From: Zygnema cylindricum | Taxonomy: Eukaryota; Streptophyta; Zygnematophyceae; Zygnematales; Zygnemataceae | NCBI GenBank assembly: GCA_037447655.1 | Contig: JBBHKE010000248.1 | Span: forward strand, 33,501-97,500 | DNA length: 64,000 nucleotides | Direction of reading: 5' to 3' | In this document: positions 43,981 to 56,300 of the stretch, piece after piece | How the letters are laid out: every line of letters begins with the position of its first letter | Numbering within the stretch: the stretch's first letter is position 1 | Translations under genes and position numbers: made by a program | The notes under the pieces: model-generated | The model's input: the letters and a program-made list of their open reading frames with translations, nothing else | Databases searched by the model: none | What the model was told of the DNA's origin: nothing

Positions 43981-45166
43981 TTGTGCATCTCTCCGATCAC
44001 CTCTTCAACAACAGGTGCAGGGATATGAGATATGCCGTTATATCTAGACGCACAGTTACCCCACATTCTTGAAAATCGTCACATATCTCCGGAGATTAAG
44101 CGAATCTTTATAGGGGGAAAGATTAGGCAACAACGAGAGTCGGATGTAAGAGTAAGCGCAAATAAAAAATCTAAATTGATAATGCCATTGCCCATCTGAA
44201 CGTGCAATATATATGGGAAAATTATAGAAGTGGGAGGTCAAAAAATGAGGGAATCCATTGTGAATAGAGGATACGTTCAAATTTTAAATTTTAATATATG
44301 GTTGTAAATTTGAAATCTCACCTTTTTTAAAAACTCAAAAACGAAACTGGAATTTTAAAAAACCGCCCAAAAATTCTACGAAAGAGCTGCGAAAAACGAT
44401 GCAGCTTATTGGATGTACGGATGTCTCTTACTAAAGAGACCAAAAGGACAGGGTTTGTTTAATATCGTTGGTTTGCAGGCATGACGTTTCTATGGTCAAT
44501 AAATTGGCCACGTGTAATTGTGATCGTCCAATAATATGCCGCGCTACGTCGATTCGTTGGGATATCTTCAAATTGCGACCCAATTAGAGTTAAATTTCAC
44601 TGTATTACGTGTTCATTTTTGAACTTCCTCACTTGAACGCGACTTTATTAGAGTTAAACGCGACTTTATTAGAGTTAAGACACCTTATTAAGGTAAAATG
44701 ACTCTAATAAAACAAACAAAGTGCGACGTTATTAGAGTTCAAAAGTACCTTTTTCGTACGAAAATCAAACAACGTAACTGAAAGTGTCGTTTACATTCGA
44801 ACTACAAGCGTAATTCAGCCGTTCAAAAATGTTGACTTTAAAATATGTAACTGCGCATAATTTACATGTAACCTTCAACGGTGGTCTCGACGTAACTGAC
44901 ACTCAGCGCGACAATAGTACTAACGTCATAATGATGTCAAGATATACGGACTAACAGTTTTTGTACGTCTACATAATTTAGTGTTAATAATTACAGCGTG
45001 GATAATTATCGCCGACATAACCCAATATAGAGTACCTAAATAAATTAGAGTAAGAATTCCTCTTTGAAAAAGTTATATCACATAAATTAGAGTAAATGAC
45101 TCTAATTATTTTTTTCTCTTTTTTTACTCTATTTTTTTCATTACTCTAATTACGATTCGTGGTGTA
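43981..45166. other. Intergenic ending in an F-family right end
   Basis: No gene recognised. The distal part (from about 44580) has repeated ATTAGAGTTAA and ACTCTAATWA words and ends TTACGATTCGTGGTGTA (45150-45166), an F-family right terminal repeat. The left end was not found. Confidence 0.45.
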
Positions 45167-45340
45167 GTGTAAGCATGTTTGCGACCGACATTTATTTTTT
45201 TCAAAGACCCAAATTAGCATTAGTGAACACTTCGAATGTATGTTTTTTTTTTAAATCTTCAAATTCCAAATTAGCGTAAATCACTGTAATAATTCCTATA
45301 CGCTAAAGAAACCTGTACGCTAATAGCGATTGGCGGTGTA
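45167..45340 (-). mobile_element. F-family element (uninterrupted relative of 1174-3245)
   Basis: Read on the minus strand from 45340 it begins TACACCGCCAATCGCTATTA then GCGTACAGGTTTCTTTAGCG. It continues through TCGGTCGCAAACATGCTTAC, matching the element at 1174 after its insertion is removed. It shows the empty site for the family A insertion. Confidence 0.65.
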
Positions 45341-45354
45341 TATGTGACAATTTC

Positions 45355-46560
45355 TCGCACTCTCATGTCTCCTCTCTCTCTCTCTCTCCTTTGCTCTCTT
45401 TCTCTCCCTTTCTCTCCCCTTCCCTCCTTTTCCTTTTCCCTCTCTTGAGTGCGATGACTGTCTCGAAAAAGCCTCTTGTCCGTTATCCTTTTCCTCTCCC
45501 CCTTCTTCTCTTCGACCCTCTCTCTCCCCCTTTCCCTCTCTCCCTTTTCCAGTTGTTTGAAATTCTCTCGTTTAACTCGTTCTCTTTCTCTCTTTCCCCG
45601 GCTCTCTTTTCCTCTTCCTCCCTTCAGTGTGACAATTGTCCAGTTGTCAGAAACTCTCTCTCTTTGCCCGCTCTCTCTCTCTCTTTCCATCTCCCTCTCT
45701 TCACTGTGACAATTGTCGCAAATAGGCTCCTGTCCCTATCTCCCTTTCCTCTCCCTCTCCTTCTATTCAACCCTCTCCCTCTCCTGGGAAAGGGAGAGAG
45801 AGAGGGAGCAAAGCAAGAGAATTTTTGACAATTTTTGACAACTGGACAATTGTCACCTTGAAGAGAGAGAGAGAGAGAGGAAAAAAGGAGAGAGAGAACG
45901 AGAGAATTTCTGAAAATTGGACAGTTGTCATAGTGAAGGGAGAAAAATAGAAAGGGAGGGAAAAGGGAGAGAGAGAGCGAGCAGAAGGAGAAAATTTCAG
46001 ACAATTCGACAGTTGTCACACTCAAGAGAGGGAGAAGAAAAGGGAGAGAGGGAAAGGGAGAGGGAGAGAGATGGGAAAGGGAGATATGGACATGAGCCAT
46101 AGTTGTCACACTGAAGCGAGGGAGACGAAATCTCCCTTTCCCTCTCCCTCTCTTCACTGTGGCAACTGTTGCAAATAGGCTCTTGTCCCTCTCTTCCTTT
46201 CCTTTCCCTCTCACTCTCCCTCTATTCGACTCTCTCCCTCTCCCTTTCCCTTTCCCTCTCTTCAGTGTGACAAATGTCCAATTGTTTGAATTTCTCTCGC
46301 TCTACTTGCTCTCTTTCTCCCTTTTTCCTCTCATTTTTTCCTCTCCTTCTCTTTAGTGTGGGAATTGTTCAAAATATTCTCTTGCTTTTCTCGCTCTCTC
46401 TCTCCTTTTCTCTCGCTCCCTTTCCCTCTCCCTCTCTTCATTGTGGCAACTGTCGCAAATAAGCTCTTGTCTCTCTCGCCCTTTCTTTGTCTCTCTCGCC
46501 CTTTCCCTCTCCCTATTTTTCCTCTCCCTCTCTTTAGTGTGGAACTTTCACTTAAAAATC
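45355..46560. repeat. Orientation-switching minisatellite, unit about 90-110 bp
   Basis: Each unit joins a CT-rich (or GA-rich) tract to a core such as TTCAGTGTGACAATTGTCCA or its relative TTCACTGTGGCAACTGTTGC. Units read forward at 45430-45780, in reverse complement at 45785-46115, then forward again to 46560. Further forward units occur at about 47225-47400. The core CAATTG is itself palindromic. Confidence 0.75.
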
Positions 46561-48504
46561 AACTGATAACACCAAGACATATTTAACATGCATTTCGTCA
46601 TATTGATCTACAATTTCCACAGTAATTAATCTGGATGGAGGGACTCAGAGGATGAATGGGAAAAGGTTCGTTCTAAATGTTATATACTAAAAGTGACATT
46701 CCATGAACGTGTTAATGTTCAAGTGTTTGTGTTCACGGATGTGTTGTGTAAGGAATTTACGTGCATGTCTCAAAAAGTAGGCATATAAATTAATTGGAAC
46801 CAACTGTAGGGGGTGATGTTGCTTGTTCGTTTCTTTGTGTTTTATTGATTTTGATTTCTTCATTTTTCGATTTTGTGTTTTTTTTTTTGGCTTTCATAAT
46901 GTTGTTTGATGTGCGAGGTTTAGTTTGGATGGCCAACTTGTGGCTACCGTGAGCGTCGATACTTCTATAAAATTACTCGTGGTGGGTTTTCTAGTCAAAA
47001 GTAGACAAGCTAATCAAGTTATTGGAACTAGATTTTGTATTTTATTGTATATTTTTTGAACTATTTGTTGTGGTGGGTTTTCCAGTTCATTATTAACCCT
47101 TTCATCAAATTCCTTAAAGTGGATTGTGCTACTAGGAGTGTTGTACATTGGAGCCCTTTTACCTCTCACAGAAACACGGTTATTATTTATACTAATTTGC
47201 AAGAAATTGCGACATTTTCCTATTGCGATGACATTTGTCACAAATAGGCGTGACATTTGTTAGAAATTCTCTCTCCTTCCTCTCTCTCTCTCTCCCCCTT
47301 TCCCTCTCCTTCTTTCCAGTGTGACAACTGTTGAGTTGTCTCAAAATTTCACCCTTTGCTCTTTCTTTCTCTTCCTTTCCCTCTCCCTTTTTCCATCCAG
47401 GAGTCCACCTTATTTGCTACCCCGGAGCCTTCAATATGACCAGAGGACCGCTGCATTGGGAGCTTTTGGCTAGGTACCCGTTTCCTGGTGAGAGTATTTT
47501 TGTTTTTTGTTTTTTGGTGAAGCGAAGTTTGATTTCCTGATGGAGTGAAGCTGGGATAATCTTATTGTGGATGCTAGAGGGTGGTGCACTATGACACAGT
47601 CATGAATATTCACGTCTATTGGCTTGTTTTATTTCTTTGTTTCTGATCAACTTGGCAAATTTGTTATTACCGAGCCAGAGTCATTTTGCTTATGTGTCTA
47701 GAATTATACCACAGAAATGAGGAATTTTTTGAGATGTCTCAAAGAGCACTGAATTTGTCCAATATATAGTGTGGTTGGTGTCTACTGCTGGGCAAATAGT
47801 TTGAGGTTTGCTTTGTTCGTCCTGAATTCAGTTGTCATTTGAAATCCTTCGCTTCTTTAAATGCACTTGTTTCTTGAATGGATCAGGAAGTTAGGCTGGT
47901 GTTGTAACCGTCTCATTTTGCAAAGAAATGTAACTATTTTTTTTTTGTTTTTAAATACAACTGTACGGTGTTGCAAGGGGCAGGTCCAGGAAGAGGTTTA
48001 AATGCCTTTCAACGAAGGCTGTCACCTCGTGTGAGCAAAATGATTTCTATCCGTAGACAACCGATGGGACAACAATCTAATCAGATTGGTGGTCAACACC
48101 ACTCATGGCAAAAAACAGAGAAATACGAGCAATGATCGCAACAATCACAACAGAAGGTTTCAAGACGAACTGATAGACAGTTACAAGGACAACTGATAGG
48201 GAGTACCGGGCTTACTACTAGTGCACGGCCTCTGATAGGACAGGAAGGATTGTTAAGAAACCTGGTATCTTAAAAACGGTAGAAACAAATGTCGCAATTA
48301 CAAATGTCTCAATCACAAATGTCGCAGTGACAATCGAAGTTTGGTATGCAGACAAACCCTTTCTGAGCGAGTTTTATAACACACACCACATGGCAATTTG
48401 CAAAATCGTACCCGAATGGCGTCAAATTAGCAAAACCGTTCTTCTGACATGGGACTTGTTGGTTAGCCTCCGTCACCTCTGTCCAATGTTGGAAGTGCAG
48501 TAGT
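46561..48504. other. Intergenic; possible 5' part of the HAC-like copy
   Basis: Mostly AT-rich. From about 47980 one frame gives a Gln/Met/Ser-rich stretch with internal stops (QPMGQQSNQ, QMSQLQMSQSQMSQ). This resembles the Gln-rich N-terminal region of plant HAC proteins and may belong to the downstream pseudogene. Confidence 0.35.
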
Positions 48505-50243
48505 GTGGTGCAGAAATGTAGTGTCCTCTTTTCTTTACGTGGTCTTCAGTGTTTAAAACATCGCAGGTTCCTGGTTACGTTACGTCATGGCCAAAAATGT
48601 GAAGTTCGGCAATGTACTGTCCCTAACTGTCTTTACTTCCGAGTGTTATTTCAACATATCTCAAGGTGCCGGGATTTTGAATGCAAATTACAGCTCTGTC
48701 ATGAGTCTGGAGTGCTTTTGGAGCACTATCGAGGTTGTCAGAATGCTTTTTGTCCTGTCTGGATTTTTATCAGACATGGCCAATGCAAGATACTTCATGC
48801 CCTGTTTTTGTATCTGTTAAATGTGCGTATGAAGCAGGAATGCGGATGATTCGTCATGGAGGAGGCAATAATAATAACAATAATGCTAATAATAATAATA
48901 GTGCCCCTCAGACGGACACGAGCCCAGCTGATTCAGGATTAACAAACGTAAGGGAGAGTGATAATACTTATGGTCAAGTTTCACCTGCAAAAAACTGGAT
49001 GTGGAAAGTTCTCTGCAAAGTGATGGAACAGGGAAAAAGGTGGCCAACAGTCAGAGCCAGAGACAGAACCAGAGCCAAGGCAGTGTGGGTCTAAAAGTGG
49101 CTCAGGATGAGAAATTGGAGGGAAATCTGTCTGATTTGAAGCCACCAGCAAATGCTGGAAGGTTGAAAGCAGTACAGAAGCTGCTTATCCAGGCGTTTCT
49201 ATTAGTGTAGCCATGAAATTGGAAGTTTCAGTCGTGAAGCAAGAACCTCTTGAGGTGGAGCTGGTTAAGACTCCTCTGGTTGCTCTTGTGAAGTCAGAAG
49301 TGGGAGGTACAATCGCTCCACCTAATTCTCAACAAGCAGGAACTATAACCAATTACAGGGGTGTGGGAACATCTCTTACTGAACTTTTCACTCCTGAAAT
49401 GATATGGCAACATGTGAGAAGTCTCCGCCAGTCTGTGATGCAGTTGGATGCTTCCTTCCCTTTTTATAAGTCTGTGCCCGTCTTTTAAGTTTCTTTTTCT
49501 CTCCTTTTTCTTGGTATAGCCTGTCAGTCTTGCAATAGCATTTGATGTGAATGTTTAGTTATTTTTGATGAAAGTTAATACTCCTTTTTTGTATGTCACG
49601 GGGCTGTGTTTGACATTTGATGTCGTGGCATGTTGACAACATTTTAGGTTGTGAAATCAAAACTATGAACGCATGCTCTTACAGTGTCTTTTTGGTAAGG
49701 TTTGTAGTCCGGCGTTCTTTGAATGTGTCGCTAATTCTCAAACATATGATGATGGAAATATGCATTTCTCATGCAACATGTCTTTTGTATCTCGCTAATA
49801 CTGTCATTTTTCTCGCCTTCCCTTGATCCTCATACAGGTTGTGAAGTGGAAAACAGACAAAAGTCAATCAGGAGCGGCTCCAAGCGGGGACAAATGCAAG
49901 TTGTGTGCGTAGAGAAGCTTTTATTTGATCCTCCTCCAATTTATTGTACGGTATATGGTAAACGTACACCACGACAAAAAAAATACTATACCACGGGAAA
50001 TGGAGAACAAAAAAGTTTTTTCGTGTGAAGTGTTTCGTTGACTTTCGCAGTGATGGTTATCCTACGTGTCAGAAGAGCAAGAAAGCAAAAAAGGTGAACA
50101 ATAAAGAATCACAAGAGGGGGTCTTTCTAATCTTTCTTTGTGAACCTCTTGGCCATTCTTCTCCAAGTAGGCTAATGTTGATTTTTATGTTGCTGAAAAT
50201 TTGGTATTTGACACACACACACACACGCACGCACACACACACA

Positions 50244-50287
<44 letters not shown>

Positions 50288-51124
50288 CACACACACAATC
50301 ATATAGTCAAAGGAAATTCATTACTATTAACAGCGACAAGTGAACCTCAAAAAAGCAACTTAAGAACATCATCTGGGGCCCTTGACATCATTTTGAGTTT
50401 AATGTTAGATGTTGGGAATCTATATTTTTCCTTTGTGAGGCCATGAGCTTATTGCGCACTAAGCCTAACAAAAAGGCAATGACTTATTATTTCTTGACAC
50501 AGCTTGATATTACTTTCAAGGAACATGTTGACTTGTTTTTGAGTCATGCCACAGGCAAGCTTAAGTACCATAAGTGGCGTTAGTTAAGAATGTTCAATAA
50601 ATATCTTCTTTCGGTGTTAGTGTATTGAAGTGATATATTTATGCCTTCTTGAGCTGGGTTGATGGGGTGATGTCTTAGATAAGGCATATCTAATCTTACA
50701 GAGCTAGATTTTTCTGATTAGACCGATGTGTTGCATGATCCTGTGATTCTATTGGTCCAAATTTTATCCCATGGAACTCCTCGGAAAGTCATCCTAACTG
50801 ACAAATGCAATCCAGTAAGCCCAGCTGAAAGGGTAGCGAAAGGTATGATGTATGTACTATGAAAATGAAAGTTTTCTGATGCTTTTTTAAGGTTTTACTG
50901 ATTCATTCACTGATGATGGTTGGCGGTATTATCAGTGGGTGGAGAGCGGGACTTGCAAGTCGTGGGTTCTGCAAGTATATGCCTTATTTGATTTTGCGAC
51001 GTAATGAAGGAAATCCAAACTTTACATGTCTGGAGTGTTGTGTTTGGCAAATGGAGAAGGGAGATCCGACTGGAACCAACTGTCAAGTTCCCATAAATAA
51101 AGATAACAAAATAATTAAAGAATG
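48505..51124 (+). pseudogene. HAC (p300/CBP-type) histone acetyltransferase, broken copy
   Basis: Plant HAC proteins acetylate histones as transcription co-activators. A TAZ1-like zinc finger lies at about 48570-48780 with most Cys/His ligands (CEVRQCTVPNC, HISRCRDFECKLQLCHES, HYRGCQNAFCPV), but the last Cys position reads Trp. A Lys/Glu spacer leads to the family motif SLTELFTPE at 49376-49402. After an intron comes the zinc segment VEKLLFDPPPIYCT (about 49905-49950). The PHD-like segment CKSW...ALF / RNEGNPNFTC lies at about 50970-51060, with lost Cys residues and a frameshift inside. At least four single-base frameshifts separate the pieces (near 48990, 49175, 49910, 50020). The catalytic KAT11 domain, ZZ and TAZ2 are absent. 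Introns are retained, so it is a non-processed partial duplicate. Sequencing error is a less likely explanation. Confidence 0.75.
50208..50297. repeat. (AC)n/(ACGC)n microsatellite
   Basis: CACACACACGCACGCACACA-type dinucleotide repeat of about 90 bases within the HAC-like copy. Confidence 0.9.
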
Positions 51125-51134
51125 AATGGCCGAA

Positions 51135-51262
51135 ATGGAGGGGAAGGTAGGGGAAGGAGGGGGGGAGGGGGGGGGGGGGGGAGAGGGAGGGGAGGGGAGG
51201 GGAGGGGAGGGGAGGGGAGGGAGGGACGGGAGGGTGGAGGGGGGAGGGGGAGAATGGACTGA
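51135..51262. repeat. G-rich purine tract with long G-runs
   Basis: GGGAGGGG-type sequence including a run of about 14 G at 51168-51181. It follows the HAC-like remnant. Several G4-capable runs are present on the plus strand. Confidence 0.85.
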
Positions 51263-52260
51263 AACACCTTACCATCTGGGACTAAGGAATCACGGAATAA
51301 ATCAAGAATGAGTAATGGAATGAAAGGAATCATGGAATGAGAATAAAGCAAGGTACAACATAAAAATGTCTTCTATCTCTGCATCATCTTCCGATTATTA
51401 CGGTCCCTTCAACTTTTATATATTACCGACTGATTAAATCCTTTATTTAATTAATAGGAAGCAAAACGAAGAGAAATGAAAATGAGCGCAAAAGTTGCGC
51501 CCCTTTACGCAAAAAACACATATTTAACGAGTTACATGTTTAAACAAATTAGCTTAATGAAATGAGCGTTGGAAAACCATACGAGTACATGGTCACAAAA
51601 AATGAACACCGCAGAGCAAAGGCGAAAAAAGACAAATAAAACTATAAATAAAAAAAGGAGGAAAAAAGAAAGCAAAGGGCGTAAAAATGTGACACAATTT
51701 CAAAGAAACAGTAAAAAAAAATGGAGATTTAACTTGTGGTTAGAGAGTGGTTTTCAAGTTTCCAATGAACCTAAGGTTGTAAATCTTGTACAAATCAGTG
51801 CAATTGGTGGAAAAAAAATGGTCACAGACAAGCAAACAACCAAGTGCAAAAAAGGACAAACAAAGTGTTAAAAAGACGACATAATGTGTCAAATCTTGTG
51901 ACTGTGTGCACTCCTTGCCTTTGGTGTGTACAAAAGCTATGAGTTAAGGGAGAGCAGTAGATACACTGGAAGCTGTTTACAGTAACAAGCTGGTAACAAA
52001 AGGCTCGGTATGAGGTTCGAAAGAGGCAAAACGAGGGAGAGGGAGAGACGGGAGAGAGAGAGAGGGGGGGAACGGGAGGGAGCAGGGGGAGAGGGAGAGG
52101 GAGGAGGGGGGGGGGGAGAGAGAGGGGAGAAAGGGGAGAGGAGAGAGGGGAGCAGGGAGGGAGAGAGGAGGGAGAGCGGGAAGGGGAGGACCAGGAGAGG
52201 GAGAGGGTGCTGGTGAGGGAGAGATGGTTGGTATTACTGCCATAATATCTGCACATGTTA
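51263..52260. repeat. Unassigned DNA and a GA/GGA-rich tract
   Basis: 51263-51990 is AT-rich with no recognised gene. 51990-52225 is a GAGAGGGAG-type purine array. Frames through it are low-complexity. Confidence 0.55.
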
Positions 52261-53317
52261 TTGGGGATACTCAGTGGATGTTTCCTTGACCATCATGTTC
52301 CATGGCCATAGTACATCGACATAGAGACAAAACAAACAAGCTTGTAGGGTTTTACATCGGTAGAAGGAAGAAAAGAGGTGGTGTGCCTGGAACCATTCTG
52401 ACCAATGGCTGTGCTTCGAGAAATAACACTATGGACGGAAACAAGTTAGTCCGGCACCTAATCCAACAACTCAAATTATCAGGAAAAACCCTAAAAACTT
52501 CGTAAAAAGTCCCTAAAAAACTCTAGGAAAATCGATCAGCATTCGCTACGTTTTTGTACAACAAAGGCAAAAAAGTGCAAACATAATCTGATTGACCACT
52601 GCAAACATGTTCACAAAAGACAGAAAAATCGAGGACCTTCAAAGAACGCTCCCTCGAAGTGCCTCTTTTAATTTCGTCTCTTCATCAACATTCACTAAAT
52701 TCATTCATTTCCCAATTGTTCCCTAGTTTACAAATTAATTTTAAACCTTACTTCAAACTTACTTGTATGGCTTGATGCTCTAAATGCCATTTTCCACTAC
52801 AAATATCACCCTGAAACCTTTGTTGGATGTGATAAATTGACTTCTTCCTTTTCTTTCCTTCCCTTTCCTTTCTACTTTTGTTTCTTTGGAGCCTATTGTA
52901 GGTTCGAACCCTAGACCACCTTATCTTACCATGTAGAGCAACACTTTAAGTCCTCACATTACTCTCACTATGACGTCTTAACAGTGCAATTAGTTTCACA
53001 CACCTTAATAGTAATAGTGCAACTAATCACGAGGGAAGGTGGAGAGGGACTCCCCGAGTATAGTGAACTAAATAAATGGTGTTTTTCCCTAAGAAAAATG
53101 ATGGAGAAGCATGCTACGTTTCTAATGTATGTTACTTTTGAGGTTCATTAAATGGCCAAAATTGGTAACACCAATTCATGAACAAATTGTTCCTAACCAA
53201 TTGTTGACTGATTGTGCATTTGAACAATACGTTAGATGGACTCAAAACTGTCATTTACAATCTTGACATTTGGTAGTTCCCTAAACTTTTCACATGTAAG
53301 GGGGCTCACGAACAGGG
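52261..53317. other. Intergenic, 3' side of the M23 peptidase gene
   Basis: No gene recognised. A tRNA B-box-like GGTTCGAACCC at 52901-52911 has no matching A box or cloverleaf. Confidence 0.45.
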
Positions 53318-56300
53318 TCAACTCCAAGGTTGAGGCTCCATCCACGCCTTGGGATCGATGCATTCTCCGTTCACATATAAGCCCCTGTAGTAAGCGACAA
53401 ATTAATAAAAGTTTTCCAAGTATCCGCAACATAACTCTTTCATCTAGTCCATACTAGTCAATCTTTCACATATCTCTCCGTATCTTCAATGCTTGTAGCA
53501 TAACGGGTAAAACTACCAGAAACATACTCATGATAGTAATAAAAAATAGTGATAACATAACAAACATGGTGAGAAAACTACCACAAACATGGTAGTGGTA
53601 GTGGTAGTGGTAGTGATAGTGATAGTGACAGTGACAACATAGAACAAACATAGTGATCGAAATACCACAAACAGATACAGTACATCTGACAACCCATTTC
53701 AATCCGTTCCCATATTAAAAAACAACGGCCAGAGCAACTCGTGAGACAACAATTGACACTAGCGGCTTTTTGTTTACCAGTGTAAATGAGGGCCTGTTGA
53801 CATTCCTGTTGAACCCACTGTTCCAATTGGTTCTCCTGCCTTCACCATCACTCCTTCCCTGTCTCCCCACTACCACCCTCACGTTAGCAACAGAAATTTA
53901 TCCAAAAAAGTGATGCATTAATCAGGTACACCATGAATCGTCATTAGCACTAATAACACTGATTGGGTGCCGGTCTTTTTTCCCTACAAAATAGCGTTCA
54001 TCATGCTAAATGGTACCATCATAACGGTAGTACTTCGAACTGTTTAAAACAGCCACGCCACTGAATTAGAGTTAATAAAACTAATATGTTCCATACTAAT
54101 ATTTTATGTACTCTAATAACAATTCACGGGGTAGTCAACAATTTTATCCAGAGAAAAGTATTCTTCAACTTCGACCTCCAAAGCAATAAACTTCCCAACT
54201 CATTGCCCAAAATTCCAAAAATGAAAAAAGTGACCTTCACTTTATTCCCCATGTCCAAAACACATCTCTCCCCTCCTTAATTCTTTTTTCCTTTCCCTCT
54301 TCGTTTGTACCTTCTCCCCCTCCCTTTACATTTTTTTTTCTACTCCAAAACCAGACGTCTCTCTACCTCGTTCCTTCTCTCTATTCCTCTCTTGTTTCCC
54401 ATCTCCTCTCTCCTCTCCCATCTCCCTCTCCCATTTTTCAGCCTCTCTCTCTCTCTAATTAATCTAAATAGGTGAACTATCCCACTTTCTCCCTGCCCTT
54501 TAATCAAAATAATGAAAGGTTCAATAAATTGTCACAAATGAATTATCTGTCTACATTATAATTAATTGTAAATACACTTTGTATAATCGCACCTGACATG
54601 GACAGAATTGAGGTGCAAAAAAAGGGACATCACACCCTGTCCATGGTCAAGCCCCACACAATTGCCATGGAGGGCAAATCCTTCCTTCTCTTTTCCCACT
54701 AACGTCACTTTCCCCCCTGCCGGGGCGACAACAGGGTCGCCCACATCGGCTCCATAGTCTATCCCTCGATGGTAATATCTGCAACATAACAAAGTACACC
54801 AGGAAACGCTATTAGCGATAAGAAGTATAAAGCGTACGGTTTATTTTCGTGTTATGATTAGTGTTGCCTATCAATCAAAATCGATAACGATATATCGCAA
54901 TGTAGGTATATCGAATTATCGACAAGCTAAGCGTAAAAAAATCTTGACCAAACACTTGATTGAACGTCAATTTTAAATACAAAATACAAAAAATAAGAAT
55001 CCAGGTAGAAAGTCGAACATTTGATCCACATAAATTCTTTCCTACCATATCGAGAAAAAACTTCAGCCTCGACGGCTTGCGAAACAAAATGTACAAATAG
55101 ATGGAGACACGTACAAATACCGATGATATCGCAATACCATTATCGATATATCAGAATAATCAACGATGGCACCTGTCGGCTCAATATATCGATTATAGAG
55201 TCTTTTCAAAAAATAACATATTGATCATTGGCAAAACATGTTCGATATGCATCGCTAGATATGAATTCTAATTTCGGTCCGGGCGACGTTAACGATTTTC
55301 AATCGCTTAACAAATTAGAGTTTAGAAAAAAAACAATTGGCATTATTAACACTTTTCTATGTAGAGAGGCCAGAAAAACTGAAACAATGTTATTAACGCT
55401 AACAGCAATTCACGATGTATCGCATCAAGGCTAAATTGACACTGGAACTTGCATATTGTTAACCCACAGACAAAGTTTAGGCTCTCTATACGAACCAATT
55501 CTATAGAACATAATAGATATAGAAGCAAAAAACAAAGCTGTTGTAATGAAATATCTTTTTGCCACAATGTCCACAACATACATGAATTCAAAAACACAGA
55601 GTATGTTCAAATATTCATAAAATGGCTCACCCCTCTGCAAAGACGCCATTATAGTAACGTTTAAGACCGTATTCTGTTGTGACTTCACCATTACTTGGTA
55701 CAACCAATGGTAACTTCCAATGTTGCTCTTCACTGTGGCGAGATCGAAATTCTTTCACTGCATTAAGCTCCAACTCTGTGCCTGTAAAACCATGGACCTC
55801 CAGAATCCCCTTTTCAAAACACAGATACAAGACTCAATATGGAGGAAAGAGGAGGGAGAGAGGGAGAGGGGGAGAGGGAAACGGAGAGAGGCAGAGGGAG
55901 AGAGAGAGCGATCAGTTTTCGATATTAGTGGATTTTGGTGGGGGAAGAGGGAGAAGGATGGTGGTGAATTCGGAGGCAAGCAGAAAGACTTTGAGGATTT
56001 CAAACATTCAAAAGTTTAAGTCATAGCCATGCAATAAGCATGAATCAGCTCCACGAATAACTGCACTAACATATGATCTCTGTTTTCACCTTCTTTCATA
56101 AACTTCTTTCGAAACCTGCTGACAGAATGGAAAAAGTACAAGAGTTACAAAACAAGAGTTTGAATCACCAGGGTAGGCTTACTCCTTGCCATTATCAGCT
56201 CATTGCTCACCTTTCAGACCCACCTTCTCCTTGGGCAACCATATGGACTCGACTGGATACTCTCTCTCCCTCAACAAAACTTGTCTCACATAAAGCCTAT

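Noticed and set aside
50440-50600. Open stretch with YYFLTQLDITFKEHVDLFL between HAC-like segments
   Set aside because: Possibly a foreign or degenerate fragment, but I could not match it to HAC or any transposon family.
52901-52911. tRNA/SINE B-box-like GGTTCGAACCC
   Set aside because: No T-stem pairing, no A box at the right distance and no cloverleaf could be drawn, so neither a tRNA nor a SINE is called.
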